Below are positions 22,669-33,751 of a DNA stretch of 64,000 nt, one piece after another. Made by a program: the position numbers and the translations under genes. This DNA is from Persicaria tinctoria (lineage: Eukaryota; Streptophyta; Magnoliopsida; Caryophyllales; Polygonaceae), in contig JBANSL010000009.1 in NCBI GenBank assembly GCA_037127255.1, positions 14,993,975-15,057,974 of the forward strand, written 5' to 3'. Under the pieces are notes generated by a model. The model made no database searches. It was not told where the DNA came from and saw nothing but the letters and a program-made list of their open reading frames with translations. Position 1 is the first letter of the stretch; each line of letters opens with the position of its first letter.

Positions 22669-22867
22669 AGCTGTTTTTTTAATGAGTTAAAAACTATATA
22701 AAATATAAATTTTAATTAATTTTTAAAAATATTTCTATATTTATTTGTAATCTGTATGATATTATTTAATGATTTAATAAAATGTTGATATTTTATATAG
22801 TTTTTAGCTTCTTAAGAAAACGTGCATGAATATATAGTAAAAGACATATATTGTGGAACGGATGGAG
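22651..22867. mobile_element. Stowaway-like MITE
   Basis: The terminal inverted repeats CTCTATCTGTCCAACAATA (left) and its imperfect reverse complement ending GGAACGGATGGAG (right) resemble the CTCCCTCCGTCCC ends of Stowaway MITEs. It is flanked by TA dinucleotides (22649-22650 and 22868-22869), about 217 bp long, AT-rich and non-coding. Confidence 0.8.
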
Positions 22868-23091
22868 TATTAACTTTTTAAATTAAAAAATACCTACAAA
22901 TTTTTTATTATTATTACAAAGTCGCTATTTATAACGACGACTTTGTTATTTTATTATTTTTTTAATACTTGGGACTAAGTCTTTGTATTGAGTAGCGACT
23001 TAGCGCTGCAGAATTTGACTATTTTATCGATCATTTTTCTGGCATGTCTGTTCGCCCTTAATTTTTCTACTTTCTGTTATTGCAATTGAAG

Positions 23092-23204
23092 ATTTCACCA
23101 CTGTTGAGTCCTTGCAATACGGATTTAACACACTTCAAAGTGCAACCAACAACTTTTCTGATGAAAATAAGCTTGGAGAAGGTGGATTTGGCGGTGTTTA
23201 TAAG
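23092..23204 (+). CDS. CRK exon 3: kinase N-lobe glycine loop
   Basis: Encodes a juxtamembrane segment ([16 protein letters not shown]) and the ATP-binding loop [10 protein letters not shown]. The acceptor is GAAG and the donor GTGAAA. Phase 1 in, phase 0 out. Confidence 0.9.
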
Positions 23205-23341
23205 GTGAAATTTATTTTTAATCCCGATCCGATCAACATACACATACATATAACTTAATTGCTTGAATTGGTTTCTCCACCGCCACAGGTGTGGAGATAA
23301 CTTTACATGTCTTATATTTAGCGATCCTTCCATCTTTTCAG

Positions 23342-23552
23342 GGTGTATTGCTAAACGGACAAGAAGTAGCAGTCAAGAGGCTCTCGAGAAGCTCTGGTCA
23401 AGGAACACAAGAATTCAAGAATGAGATCGTGTTAGTAGCCAAACTCGAACATAGGAATCTTGTGCAATTGCTGGGATTTTGCCTGGAAGGAAATGAAAAG
23501 TTACTTGTCTATGAATATGTTCCCAACAAGAGCCTCAACTTCTTCCTTTTCG
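23342..23552 (+). CDS. CRK exon 4: kinase N-lobe
   Basis: Contains the catalytic lysine in EVAVKRLS, the helix-C glutamate in [12 protein letters not shown], and [11 protein letters not shown] in the hinge. The acceptor is TTTTCAG and the donor GTATGC. Confidence 0.9.
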
Positions 23553-23564
23553 GTATGCTACTAA

Positions 23565-23887
<323 letters not shown>

Positions 23888-23977
23888 GTATGTCTTGCTA
23901 ATTAGCTCTCTCCTCCTACCTTCATAGTATTACATAAAAAAAAAAATTTCCTCACCACCTTCTTGCGCTGCACGCAG

Positions 23978-24128
23978 TGGATATATGTCCCCAGAATACG
24001 CATTGCAGGGAAGATTCTCGGTGAAGTCGGATGTGTATAGTTTTGGTGTACTGGTCCTGGAAATTGTAAGTGGCAAGAGGAATACCGGCTTCTACGTATC
24101 AGGCTATGCAGAAGATCTCTTGAGCTAT
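23978..24128 (+). CDS. CRK exon 6: kinase C-lobe
   Basis: Encodes [20 protein letters not shown], the P+1 loop and helix F with its conserved aspartate, then [12 protein letters not shown]. The acceptor is CACGCAG and the donor GTGAGT. Phase 2 in, phase 0 out. Confidence 0.9.
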
Positions 24129-24225
24129 GTGAGTTTTTCACCTGAAAATCTTAAGAGAACACACATGGATACATACATACATACGTATATCCTAAATAAA
24201 AATTCATGTATAATATATTTGATAG

Positions 24226-24558
24226 GCTTGGAAACAATGGAGGGAAGGCACGCCAATGGAGATTGTTGATGAGTCGCTGAGAGGTTCGTGCTCGGGTATT
24301 GAAGTGATGAAATGCATTCATATTGGTTTATTATGCGTACAAGATGACATGAAAAAAGGGCCGACGATGGCATCAATAGTGGTCATGCTGAACAGCCAGT
24401 CCATGACGTCTCTGGCACCACCATTACAGCCTGCGTTCTTCGCCTGCAGCAGAAGAACATATCCCTCTTCCTCTTCTACGGCTGATAAATTGACGTCCAC
24501 ATCATCAGCTCCTTTTTCATTAAATGACGTTTCCATCACTGAAATCAATCCTAGATGA
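24226..24558 (+). CDS. CRK exon 7: kinase C-terminus and tail
   Basis: Starts [10 protein letters not shown] and continues through [12 protein letters not shown] and RPTM-like [12 protein letters not shown] Ser/Thr-rich tail ends VSITEINPR and a TGA. This is the standard C-terminal end of CRK proteins. Confidence 0.9.
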   Translation, partial: AWKQWREGTPMEIVDESLRGSCSGIEVMKCIHIGLLCVQDDMKKGPTMASIVVMLNSQSMTSLAPPLQPAFFACSRRTYPSSSSTADKLTSTSSAPFSLNDVSITEINPR

Positions 24559-25175
24559 GGGGAAAGTAAAGAGGATGTGTCATGCAAGACTTACTAAAGG
24601 GTCGATCTCTGATGTATGTTGTTGCATATATATATATATATATATAAATAATATTGGAATAGGTAGTAGTCTTTAGTTTGTAGCTGTCTCAAAGATACAA
24701 TGTACGTAGTAGCGGAGCCAGAAAAACTTCGGAGAGGGCATAACTGGTGGTGGTTTTGTTGACCGAAGCTCTAGTTTATACATGTACGATATAGTTTTGA
24801 ATTAAATTGGTATAAAAAATTATATATAATACGATAATAAATGATGTTATTTAAGATAAAATGTCATCGATTTAAAATAAAACACTATCATTTTTTCGCG
24901 CCTAAAAAAAGAAATATAAATATATAAATGAAATATCTAGGAAAAAATTAACTAAATTATTATAGGAAATGTGTAATATTTATAGTATATCAGTACGTGT
25001 ACATATTAGCTTCCGGATTCATGATGATATCGATCAATACTTGTTGAGTAGTTTGGTATGGGAGCGAGTGTGATGATTAATGAATATGAGCTTAAAGAGA
25101 AGGAGAAATGAACAAGAAGATCAGCTGAGAGAAACAATTTCTATTGAATGGAACAAATTGAAGAGAATGAGAGAA
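24559..25175. other. CRK 3' flank and AT-rich host of element E
   Basis: AT-rich sequence with a (TA)n run at about 24628-24648. From about 25040 to 25175 the sequence is probably the left part of the same unit that resumes at 51870 to the right of element E. It is unclassified, perhaps an old LTR read on the minus strand. Confidence 0.45.
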
Positions 25176-25181
25176 TCCCCT

Positions 25182-26223
25182 TGATACGGGGTTAGCCGTA
25201 GGATGGCCCGATCTTCGACAATCAAGACTCAAAGACAAGAACGGAAGCAAAAGACTCAAGAACAATAACAAAGACTCGAAATTGATAGTAAAGACACGAC
25301 CGATAAGGACTGATTCGAACTAAAGTAGAACGAGGCAAAGACCCCAGACCTCCGTAGAGGGTAGGAATCAAATACCAACGACTATAAAGCCCGCCTCTAC
25401 AACCTTACACAACCAAGCGGACAACTTTGAGGCACAAGGAGGGGACTTGTGATTACCTGGATCACCAAGCTCTCGCGAGGTTGACGAACTCAAAGCAAAC
25501 CAAGCAGGATCTATAACCAATTTGCAATCGATGAGCCTGGCTACGAATCGATTGACTTGAGCACTCAATGTGTTTCACACAAGAGAAAAACTTTCATAAA
25601 ATTCAACGTCTCCCGTTCTACAATGGAAAAGGCCGGTTAATATAACCCTAACAAAGACTATTTTCTAATAAAAATAAATAAAAATAATTATTTAAAATAT
25701 CCTAAAAATAACTTAATTAATTAAAGGTCTTAAATTAACACATGGAGGAAACCAAACTCGGCAAAGGGAGGCCGGCTTCAGCGGCCAATAGCGAGCTCGC
25801 GCACTCCCAAGCGCCCCTGCCGCACGCCCGCGCGCCTCCTGCCCGCCCGCGCACTTGGCTGCACTCCCGTCAAAACAGTGACAGCTTGCAAAGAAGTTGA
25901 TTTTCGGCCAAGCTCTAGGTCGAATCTGGAAAAACCTTCAACAGCAAAGCTGTAGATCTCTTCGTCCTAGTTCCGACAAGGTATGGCACGATCCAATCCG
26001 ATTAATATTGAATCCGTAAGACTCATTTTACTGAGACGTCGACAAGTTGTCAAACTGCTGAACGAATCTAATAACGAACGACCATCAAGCTTGCACCTTT
26101 TGACCTTCTCCTATGGTGGACCCTTCTTCTTCCTCTTGATGATGACTTCATTCTCCTGAGCTCGAATCATAGGTCCATCCTCAAGTATAGGTGTGTCCGA
26201 AGGTGTCTTAGATGATACTGCAT
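25182..26223 (-). repeat. D LTR1
   Basis: Left LTR, TGATACGGGG at its plus-strand start. The right end is lost in a deletion joining GATACTGCATCC of internal sequence, so the end is approximate. It includes the last part of the D ORF. Confidence 0.8.
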
Positions 26224-27028
26224 CCACACGAGCTCCTGGATCGAATACCTCATGCCCATGGAAACTACTCTCAAGGCCATTAGAGGTCACTACAACAGCA
26301 AGAAAAGAAGCTTGATTAGTGTATAATTCATATGTCATATCATCTTCATAATGTTCTAGCTTAATATGCACTGTAGCTTGTTCATTTATCTTTAAGTTTT
26401 CATCCAATGCTAGCAAGTTTTCATCCTTTTTCAAGGCTGGATTTTCAATCATTACAGGGCTAGCAATATTAGAACAATTTTCACCAATAATGATCATATT
26501 ACAAATTAAGCCTTTTTCGATGCATGTAGTATGAAACAAATCTTCTCTTTGATTATCAGCACAAGGTATAGATGGAACACTTAAAACATTACTAACAATC
26601 AAAGAATCTTCATGCTCATAGTCAATGCAATCTCCATGATCATAGGCAAGTAAATTAACATCTTGATCATTATTAACATGCTCTTTAATTTCAACAACTA
26701 GTTGAATATCTATACTAGGAGAGACATTAAGTTGATTAGAAATAGGATGAGTTTCTTCCCTTTCATGTGGTGGCACGTCATCTCTAGGTGGTACTCCTTG
26801 TCCGATCACCGTGTTAGAGCCAACACAAGAACTAAGCACGGGGTAAGAACAATCAGTATGTTGTACCGGTAAGCCGTACCGACGCTCTTGTACCTTCAAT
26901 CTTTCATTTATCTTAGCCAAGGTCTCCATACGAGTGTTCATTCTGGCGTGGAACACCGCGGCGGATATAGTTGCGTCGGAATTGTTGTCATTGTTGGCAT
27001 TGTTCGGGTTGTTAACCTGCTGAGACAT
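26111..27028 (-). CDS. D ORF copy 1: chimeric Gag N-terminus, degenerate protease and pol C-terminus (305 aa)
   Basis: Starts MSQQVNNPNNANND (Asn-rich), then METLAKINERLKVQE like the N-terminus of some plant gypsy Gag proteins. The middle part (QREDLFHTTCIEKGLICNM, then IIIGENCSNIAS) aligns by eye with the gypsy protease region normally read as RENIFHTRC...IIDGGSCTNVAS. The aspartate of the active site is replaced by Ile, so no protease activity is expected. The C-terminus (FDPGARVDAV, then DTPILEDGPMIRA) resembles the end of a gypsy pol. Zinc knuckle, RT, RNase H and integrase are missing. The stop codon lies inside LTR1, so the LTR encodes the tail. Most likely a deletion derivative; whether it is translated is unknown. 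Confidence 0.65.
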   Translation of the reverse strand: MSQQVNNPNNANNDNNSDATISAAVFHARMNTRMETLAKINERLKVQERRYGLPVQHTDCSYPVLSSCVGSNTVIGQGVPPRDDVPPHEREETHPISNQLNVSPSIDIQLVVEIKEHVNNDQDVNLLAYDHGDCIDYEHEDSLIVSNVLSVPSIPCADNQREDLFHTTCIEKGLICNMIIIGENCSNIASPVMIENPALKKDENLLALDENLKINEQATVHIKLEHYEDDMTYELYTNQASFLAVVVTSNGLESSFHGHEVFDPGARVDAVSSKTPSDTPILEDGPMIRAQENEVIIKRKKKGPP

Positions 27029-27559
27029 CGCAAATAAACAAACACGGAACTATGTCAAGATTAGCAAATAAAACAACTCACAATGTGTTTCTCTCGCACA
27101 CTTCTCTCTAATTGGTTATGACAAGCTTGTTGAGGCAATCCGCTTTGGGCAATTCAACACTCAAGCAAGGACTTAACAATCAAAAGAGAGTAATCAAGAG
27201 AAAGGATAAAGAAACACCGAAGAAAGTGCTCGACACAAGCTGGGCAGAAGCTCGGAATCGGCCAAACTGACTCGACAGGACATTGTACCGAGGCTGTACC
27301 GAGGCTAGAGGGGGTCGGTATGGGGTTGGTATGGGCACTGCAGTACACGACACACAAAAATAGGAAAAGAAAATGAAAGAAAAGAAAGAAAAACTTGGAT
27401 TTTTACCTCTTTTTGATTTAAACCCTTAGTATGGATGTTGTAGTTGCAAGGTAGGGGTTAAAAAAAAAATTATGGTTTGGGAGGTATGTGTTTAAGGCTT
27501 TTCCAAGTAGGGCTGTGAAATTTTCACCAAAATTGGTCCTTGAAGCTTCTTGCACTAGA

Positions 27560-27690
27560 CTCGACAATCTTTTTTTTTTTTTTTTTTTGAAAGCTTACTT
27601 TTGCCCCTAGTGAATTTTATCCTCCTAGGTCAAAGCTTTGAATGTAATTTTTTTTTTTTTTACTTTTACGGACTGTTTTTTTTTTAATGC
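27560..27690 (-). other. T-rich runs in D leader 1
   Basis: Runs of about 20 and 13 T separate blocks reading TTTTGCCCCTAGTGAATTTTA. The same arrangement, with one extra block, occurs in the second unit at about 30549-30735. This is 5' leader sequence of D read on the minus strand. It is non-coding. Confidence 0.6.
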
Positions 27691-28099
27691 AAGAATTAAC
27701 ACAAAAAAATATAAGGAGGCACGAAATTAATTAAACTTAGGTTAATGAAACTAAAACAACCCTAGAATTCCAACAAAGATAGATCAAGGATAGATAGGGT
27801 TTAGGCTTGTTCTTGCCGGTTTGGGATTGCAACAAAGGGAGTACGTTCACCCACTGCAGTAGCGTCGGCGGCAACAGTGATTGGCTCCAATGATTGATGG
27901 TCACGGCTTGGGATGTGTTTAGGGCTAAAGGCAACCACAACAATCACAAAGAAGGTTAATATCAATCAAATTTAAAAAAAAAAATTCAAGAAGTAAAAAA
28001 TACCAAGAACAAGAATGACTCTATTTTTGTAGGTTTTGTGTTTAGGGAATAACAAAAGACACAACTTTGATGTCGGAAACCAAAGATCTGATGCCAATT

Positions 28100-29143
28100 T
28101 GATACGGGGTTAGCCGTAGGATGGCCCGATCTTCGACAATCAAGACTCAAAGACAAGAACGGAAGTAAAACACTCAAGAACAATAACAAAGACTCGAAAT
28201 TGATAGTAAAGACACGACCGATAAGGACTGATTCAAACTAAAATAGAACGAGGCAAAGACCCCAGGCCTCCGTAGAGGGTAGGAACCAAATACCAACGAC
28301 TATAAAGCCCGCCTCTACAACCTTAGACAACCAAGCGGACAACTTGGAGGCACAAGGACGAGACTTGTGATTACCTGGATCACCAAGCTCTCGCGAGGTT
28401 GACGAACTCAGAGCAAACCAAGCAGGATCTATAACCAATTTGCAATCGATGAGCCTAGCTACGAATCGATTGACTTGAGCACTCAATGTGTTTCACACAA
28501 GAGAAAAGCTTTCATAAAATTCAACGTCTCCCGTTCTACAATGGAAAAGGCCGGTTAATATAACCCTAACAAAGACTATTTTCTAATAAAAATAAATAAA
28601 AATAATTATGTAAAATATCCTAAAAATAACTTAATTAATTAAAGGTCTTAAATTAACACACGGAGGAAACCAAACTCGGCAAAGGGAGGCCGGCTTCAGC
28701 GGCCAACAGCGAGCTGGCGCACTCCCGCGCGCCCCTGCCGCACGCCCGCGCGCCTCCTGCACGCCCGCGTACTAGGCTGCACTCCCGTCAAAGCAGTGAC
28801 AGCTTGAAAAGAAGTTGATTTTCGGCCAAGCTCTAGGTCGAATCTGGAAAAACCTTCAACAGCAAATCTGTAGATCTCTTCGTGCTCGTTCCGAAAACGT
28901 ATGACACGATCCAATCCGATTAATATTGAATCCGTACGACGCATTTTACTGAGACGTCGAAAAGTTGTCAAACTGCTGAACGAATCTAATAACGAACGAC
29001 CATCAAGCTTGCACCTTTGGACCTTCTCCTATGGTGGAGCCTTCTTCTTCCTCTTGATGATGACTTCATTCTCGTGAGCTCGAATCATAGGTCCATCCTC
29101 AAGTATAGGTGTGTCCGAAGGTGTCTTAGATGGTCCTGCATCA
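28100..29143 (-). repeat. D LTR2 (shared middle LTR)
   Basis: Complete LTR of 1044 bp, TGATACGGGG...CCTGCATCA. It serves as 5' LTR of unit 1 and 3' LTR of unit 2. On its right lies a clear minus-strand polypurine tract, and on its left the primer site (28087-28099). Confidence 0.85.
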
Positions 29144-30018
29144 TTCCCCCTTTCTTGAAAAGGATTCGACCTCGAATCCAAGCTCGCATAAAATTCTGCA
29201 ACTGCATCCACACGAGCTCCTGGATCGAATACCTCATGCCCATGGAAACTACTCTCAAGGCCATTAGAGGTCACTACAACACCAAGAAAAGAAGCTTGAT
29301 TAGTGTATAATTCATAAGTCATATCATCTTCATATTGTTCTAGCTTAATATGCACTGTAGCTTGTTCATTTATCTTTAAGTTTTCATCCAATGCTAGCAA
29401 GTTTTCATCCTTTTTCAAGGCTGGATTTTCAATCATTACAGGGCTAGCAATATTAGAACAATTTTCACCAATAATGATCATATTACAAATTACGCCTTTT
29501 TCGATGCATGTAGTATGAAACAAAACTTCTCTTTGATTATCAGCACAAGGTATAGATGGAACACTTAAAACATTACTAACAATCAAAGAATCTTCATGCT
29601 CAAAGTCAATGCAATCTCCATGATCATAGGCAAGTAAATTAACATCTTGATCATTATTAACATGCTCTTTAATTTCAACTAGTTGAATATCTATACTAGG
29701 AGAGACATTAAGTTGATTAGAAATAGGATGAGTTTCTTCCCTTTCATGTGGTGGCACGTCATCTCTAGGTGGTACTCCTTGTCCGATCACCGTGTTAGAG
29801 CCAACACAAGAACTAAGCACGGGGTAAGAACAATCAGTATGTTGTACCGGTAAGCCGTACCGACGCTCTTGTACCTTCAATCTTTCATTTATCTTAGCCA
29901 AGGTCTCCATAAGAGTGTTCATTCTGGCGTGGAACACCGTGGCGGATATAGTTGCGTCGGAATTGTTGTCATTGTTGCCATTGTTGGCATTGTTCGGGTT
30001 GTTAACCTGCTGAGACAT
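29029..30018 (-). CDS. D ORF copy 2 (329 aa)
   Basis: Same chimeric protein as copy 1 but about 24 residues longer near the C-terminus, because the segment AEFYASLDSRSNPFQERGND is retained. That segment is typical of gypsy pol C-termini. Copy 1 lacks it through the 71-bp deletion. The protease-like motif is again IIIGENC, lacking the catalytic Asp, so the lesion predates the duplication of the unit. The last residues are encoded in LTR2. It is open throughout. Confidence 0.65.
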   Translation of the reverse strand: MSQQVNNPNNANNGNNDNNSDATISATVFHARMNTLMETLAKINERLKVQERRYGLPVQHTDCSYPVLSSCVGSNTVIGQGVPPRDDVPPHEREETHPISNQLNVSPSIDIQLVEIKEHVNNDQDVNLLAYDHGDCIDFEHEDSLIVSNVLSVPSIPCADNQREVLFHTTCIEKGVICNMIIIGENCSNIASPVMIENPALKKDENLLALDENLKINEQATVHIKLEQYEDDMTYELYTNQASFLGVVVTSNGLESSFHGHEVFDPGARVDAVAEFYASLDSRSNPFQERGNDAGPSKTPSDTPILEDGPMIRAHENEVIIKRKKKAPP

Positions 30019-31149
30019 CGCAAATAAACAAACACGGAACTATGTCAAGATTAGCAAATAAAACAACTCACAATGTGTTTCTCTCGCACACTTCTCTCTA
30101 ATTGGTTATGATAAGCTTGTTGGGGCAATCCGCTTTGGGCAATTCAACACTCAAGCAAGGACTTAACAATCAAAAGAGAGTAATCAAGAGAAAGGACAAA
30201 GAAACACCGAAGAAAGTGCTCGACACAAGCTGGGCAGAAGCTCGGAATCGGCCAAACTGACTCGACAGGACACTGTACCGAGGCTGTACCGAGGCTAGAG
30301 GGGGTCGGTATGGGCACTGCAGTACACGACACACAAAAATAGGACAAGAAAATGAAAGAAAAGAAAGAAAAACTTGGATTTTTACCTCTTTTTGATTTAA
30401 ACCCTTAGTATGGATGTTGTAGTTGCAAGGTTGGGGTTGAAAAAAAAATTATGGTTTGGGAGGTATGTGTTAAAGGCTTTTCCAAGTAGGGCTATGAAAT
30501 TTTCACCAAAATTGGTCCTTGAAGCTTCTTGCACTAGACTCGACAATCTTTTTTTTTTTTTTTTTTTTTGAAAGCTTACTTTTGCCCCTAGTGAATTTTA
30601 TCCTCCTAGGACTAAGCTTTGAATGTATTTTTTTTTTTGAAGCTACTTTTGCCCCTAGTGAATTTTATCCTCCTAGGTCAAAGCTTTGAATGTAATTTTT
30701 TTTTTTTTTGACTTTTACGGACTGTTTTTTTTCTTTATGCAAGAATTAACACAAAAAAATAAAAGGAAGCACGAAATTAATTAAACTTAGGTGAATGAAA
30801 CTAAAACAGCCCTAGAATTCCAACAAAGATAGATCAAGGATAGATAGGGTTTAGGCTTGTTCTTGTCGGTTTGGGATTGCAACAAAGGTAGTACGTTCAC
30901 CCACTGCAGTAGCGTCGGCGGCAACAGTGATTGGCTCAAATGATTGATGGTCACGGCTTGGGATGTGTTTAGGGCGAAAGGCAACCACAACAATCACTAA
31001 CAAGGTTAATAGCAATCAAATTTTAAAAAAAAAATTCAAGAAGTAAAAAATACCAAGAACAAGAAAGACTATATTTTTGTAGGTTTTGTGTTTAGGGAAT
31101 AACAAAAGGCACAACTTTGATGTCGGAAACCAAAGCTCTGATGCCAATT

Positions 31150-32127
31150 TGATACGGGGTTAGCCGTAGGATGGCCCGATCTTCGACAATCAAGACTCAA
31201 AGACAAGAACGGAAGCAAAAGACTCAAGAACAATAACAAAGACTCGAAATTGATAGTAAAGACACGACCGATAAGGACTGATTCGAACTAAAATAGAACG
31301 AGGCAAGGACCCCAGGCCTCCGTAGAGGGTAGGAACCAAATACCAACGACTATAAAGCCCGCCTCTACAACCTTACACAACCAAACGGACAACTTGGAGG
31401 CACAAGGAGGGGACTTGTGATTAACTGGATCACCAAGCTCTCGCGAGGTTGACGAACTCAAAGCAAACCAAGCAGGATCACCAAGAGAAAAGCTTTCATA
31501 AAATTCAACGTCTCCCGTTCTACAATGGAAAAGGCCGGTTAATATAACCCTAACAAAGACTATTTTCTAATAAAAATAAATAAAAATAATTATTTAAAAT
31601 ATCCTAAAAATAACTTAATTAATTAAAGGTCTTAAATTAACACAAGGAGGAAACCAAACTCGGCAAAGGGAGGCCGGCTTCAGCGGCCAACAGCGAGCTC
31701 GCGCACTCCCGCGCGCCCCTGCCGCACGCCCGCGCGCCTCCTGCACGCCCGCGCACTTGGCTGCACTCCCGTCAAAACAGTGACAGCTTGCAAAGAAGTT
31801 GATTTTCGGCCAAACTCTAGGTCGAATCTAGAAAAGCCTTCAACAGCAAAGCTGTAGATCTCTTCGTCCTCGTTCCGACAAGGTATGGCACGATCCGATC
31901 CGATTAATATTGAATCCGTACAACTCATTGTACTGAGACGTCGAAAAGTTGTCAAACTGCTGAACGAATCTAATAACGAACGACCATCAAGCTTGCACCT
32001 TTGGACCTTCTCCCATGGTGGAGCCTTCTTCTTCCTCTTGATGATGACTTCATTCTTGTGAGCTCGAATCATAGGTCCATCCTCAAGTATAGGTGTGTCC
32101 GAATGTGTCTTAGATAGTCCTGCATCA
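31150..32127 (-). repeat. D LTR3
   Basis: Right-hand LTR of 978 bp, with a roughly 65-bp deletion relative to LTR2 near 31480. It ends GTCCTGCATCA and is followed directly by the TSD CCCCT, whose final T is also the first base of element E's LTR. Confidence 0.85.
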
Positions 32128-32131
32128 CCCC

Positions 32132-33186
32132 TGAAGTGCGTAATAAGCAGATAAATAGTAAACAAATACTCTAGAAGGGAGAGGATGAATAGAGTATGAT
32201 AACTTTTCGCAATATCAAAAACGATAAGACCTTGCTAACGGAGATAAGACCTTATCTGAAACACATAAATGAGTTAAGACTAAAATAGTGACCAATAAGC
32301 AAGACAAAGGATAATAATAAAGCTAAAGTGCAGAAAGTAAAGGACACACGATATGTTAACGAGGTTCGACACAACCTTGCCTACGTCCCCGCCTAGAGTT
32401 ATCCAACCCGTAGGATTCAACACAACTTTATTTCACTTTATCCTATGAGTTCTAGATGTACATTTAGAAGACCTTCCCTCTTCTAAACTAACTTCCTAAC
32501 TAGCAACCCAAACACACTAGTGAAACAAAGTTATATGGATACCGGAGTACCCTATACATTTGGGTAAAGAATCCTTAGTATAACCCTAATAAATTGTACT
32601 ATAAAGCTCAAAAGAAACCTCACACAGTCAAAGGAATAACATTACTTAAAGCAAAGAGAGATGTGGAATCGATTGTTGTAGGAGACAAGGGATTGCAGAA
32701 GATATTATGCATTGTCGTCAAAACTTGTACTGACTGCAATCCTCCTCTTCTCTTCATAAAGGTCAGTCAGCCTTTTGAAATTCGTTCTAGAGGCTTTACT
32801 CGGATATGCTAAGATTTGATCTAGTTGAAACGTTGAGGAAGCTAAAGATGTGTTAAAACAAATCCCCTTAAAATCTCAACAAATATAACAATCATATATT
32901 CGGTTAGATAGGATAGAAATTACAACATATAACTCAAATAAACATATCGAAGTCTGAACTTCAAAGATGGCCCATACATTTAGGACCAATAACATATCGA
33001 CCCTAAAAATCGGAATTGTACACTTAATAAAATAGGCCCATTAAAAATAGCTCATTGAGCCCGTGTAACACTTGAGCCAATATGGTAAGATCTTACCAAA
33101 ACCTGGAAATCAAAGTTTTAGCTTTCATCAACCAGTAAGGCCTTATTCTTCAATAATAAGGTCTTATCATCAAGGTGGAGTTAACA
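32132..33186 (-). repeat. E 3' LTR
   Basis: 1055 bp, plus-strand TGAAGTGCG...GTTAACA. It matches 50838-51864 throughout with scattered differences and some indels, so E is older than A. An ACTCTAGAAGG block and CTTGCCTACGTCCCCGCC are shared with solo LTR C. Confidence 0.88.
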
Positions 33187-33200
33187 ATCTCCCCCTTGAT
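33187..33200 (-). other. E polypurine tract
   Basis: Plus-strand ATCTCCCCCTTGATG next to the 3' LTR reads CAAGGGGGAGAT on the minus strand, the standard Sirevirus plus-strand primer. Confidence 0.85.
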
Positions 33201-33751
33201 GAAAGACAAAACCTGTGCACCTTATTCCTGTCATAACAATGTAAAACCAAGCAAGCAAATATAGATATAATGCTAGCATTCAATATATAAATGTTGGATC
33301 ACGTGTTTTAAAGCCTAAAAACCAGATAAGGCCATTCAAAACAAAATAAGGATACCTAAAAACCATATAAGGCCATTCAAAACAAAATAAGGCCTTATAA
33401 ACCAGTGCAAAACCGGCAAACCACAAAAATTTCTCCCCCTTTTTTGTCTTTCAACAATAGGGGAAGAAACAGTTAAAAAAAACCAACAGATAGTTTAAAC
33501 ACAGCAGAAAAGAGTTTGGAATCAGCAAAAGATAAGAGTTCAGATGCAATCACGTACTCCTCATCATCTGAAATTTCCACCAACTCGTCGTATCACTCCC
33601 TATAATGTGGATGGACATCCTCTGGTTTACGGTGGGAGTTGAAAATCTTATGGCGCCATCTGTTCTTTGTGTTCAGCACATGGTGATTTTTCCACATCTT
33701 TGCCTACCTCTTGGCCTCTTCATCGCGCCATTTCTTCACTATTCCATATTC

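Larger units (their letters stand above)
21709..23091 (+). other. CRK intron 2 with repeats
   Basis: A 1.38-kb intron. It contains several partial copies of an AAAAAAGTCATTSTTTC block (about 21825, 22065, 22220), a GGGGAC minisatellite at about 21992-22018, the 178-bp tandem duplication and a MITE. The donor GTAAGT and acceptor TTGAAG are intact. Confidence 0.75.
25182..32127 (-). mobile_element. Element D: three-LTR tandem array of a gypsy deletion derivative
   Basis: LTR-internal-LTR-internal-LTR, all minus strand, bounded as one unit by a perfect TSD CCCCT (25177-25181 and 32128-32132). The LTRs begin on the plus strand at 25182, 28100 and 31150 with TGATACGGGG and end with GCATCA (29143 and 32127; LTR1's right end is deleted). 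A primer site (plus-strand TCTGATGCCAATT) lies beside LTR2 and LTR3. Each internal region is only about 2 kb and carries one gag-derived ORF. The purine-rich tract AAGAAAGGGGGAA (minus strand) next to LTR2 at 29144-29156 confirms the border. In copy 1 a 71-bp deletion between CTGCAT repeats has removed this tract. Confidence 0.88.

Noticed and set aside
26300..26700. Small plus-strand ORFs over the D units, such as 29017-29310
   Set aside because: Antisense shadows of the D ORF and LTR; no independent support.
32128..32132. ACCCC/TCCCC as an imperfect TSD of element E at 32127-32131
   Set aside because: The bases at 32128-32132 are the right TSD (CCCCT) of array D. E's true left TSD TCCCC is at 25176-25180, giving a perfect match with 51865-51869.
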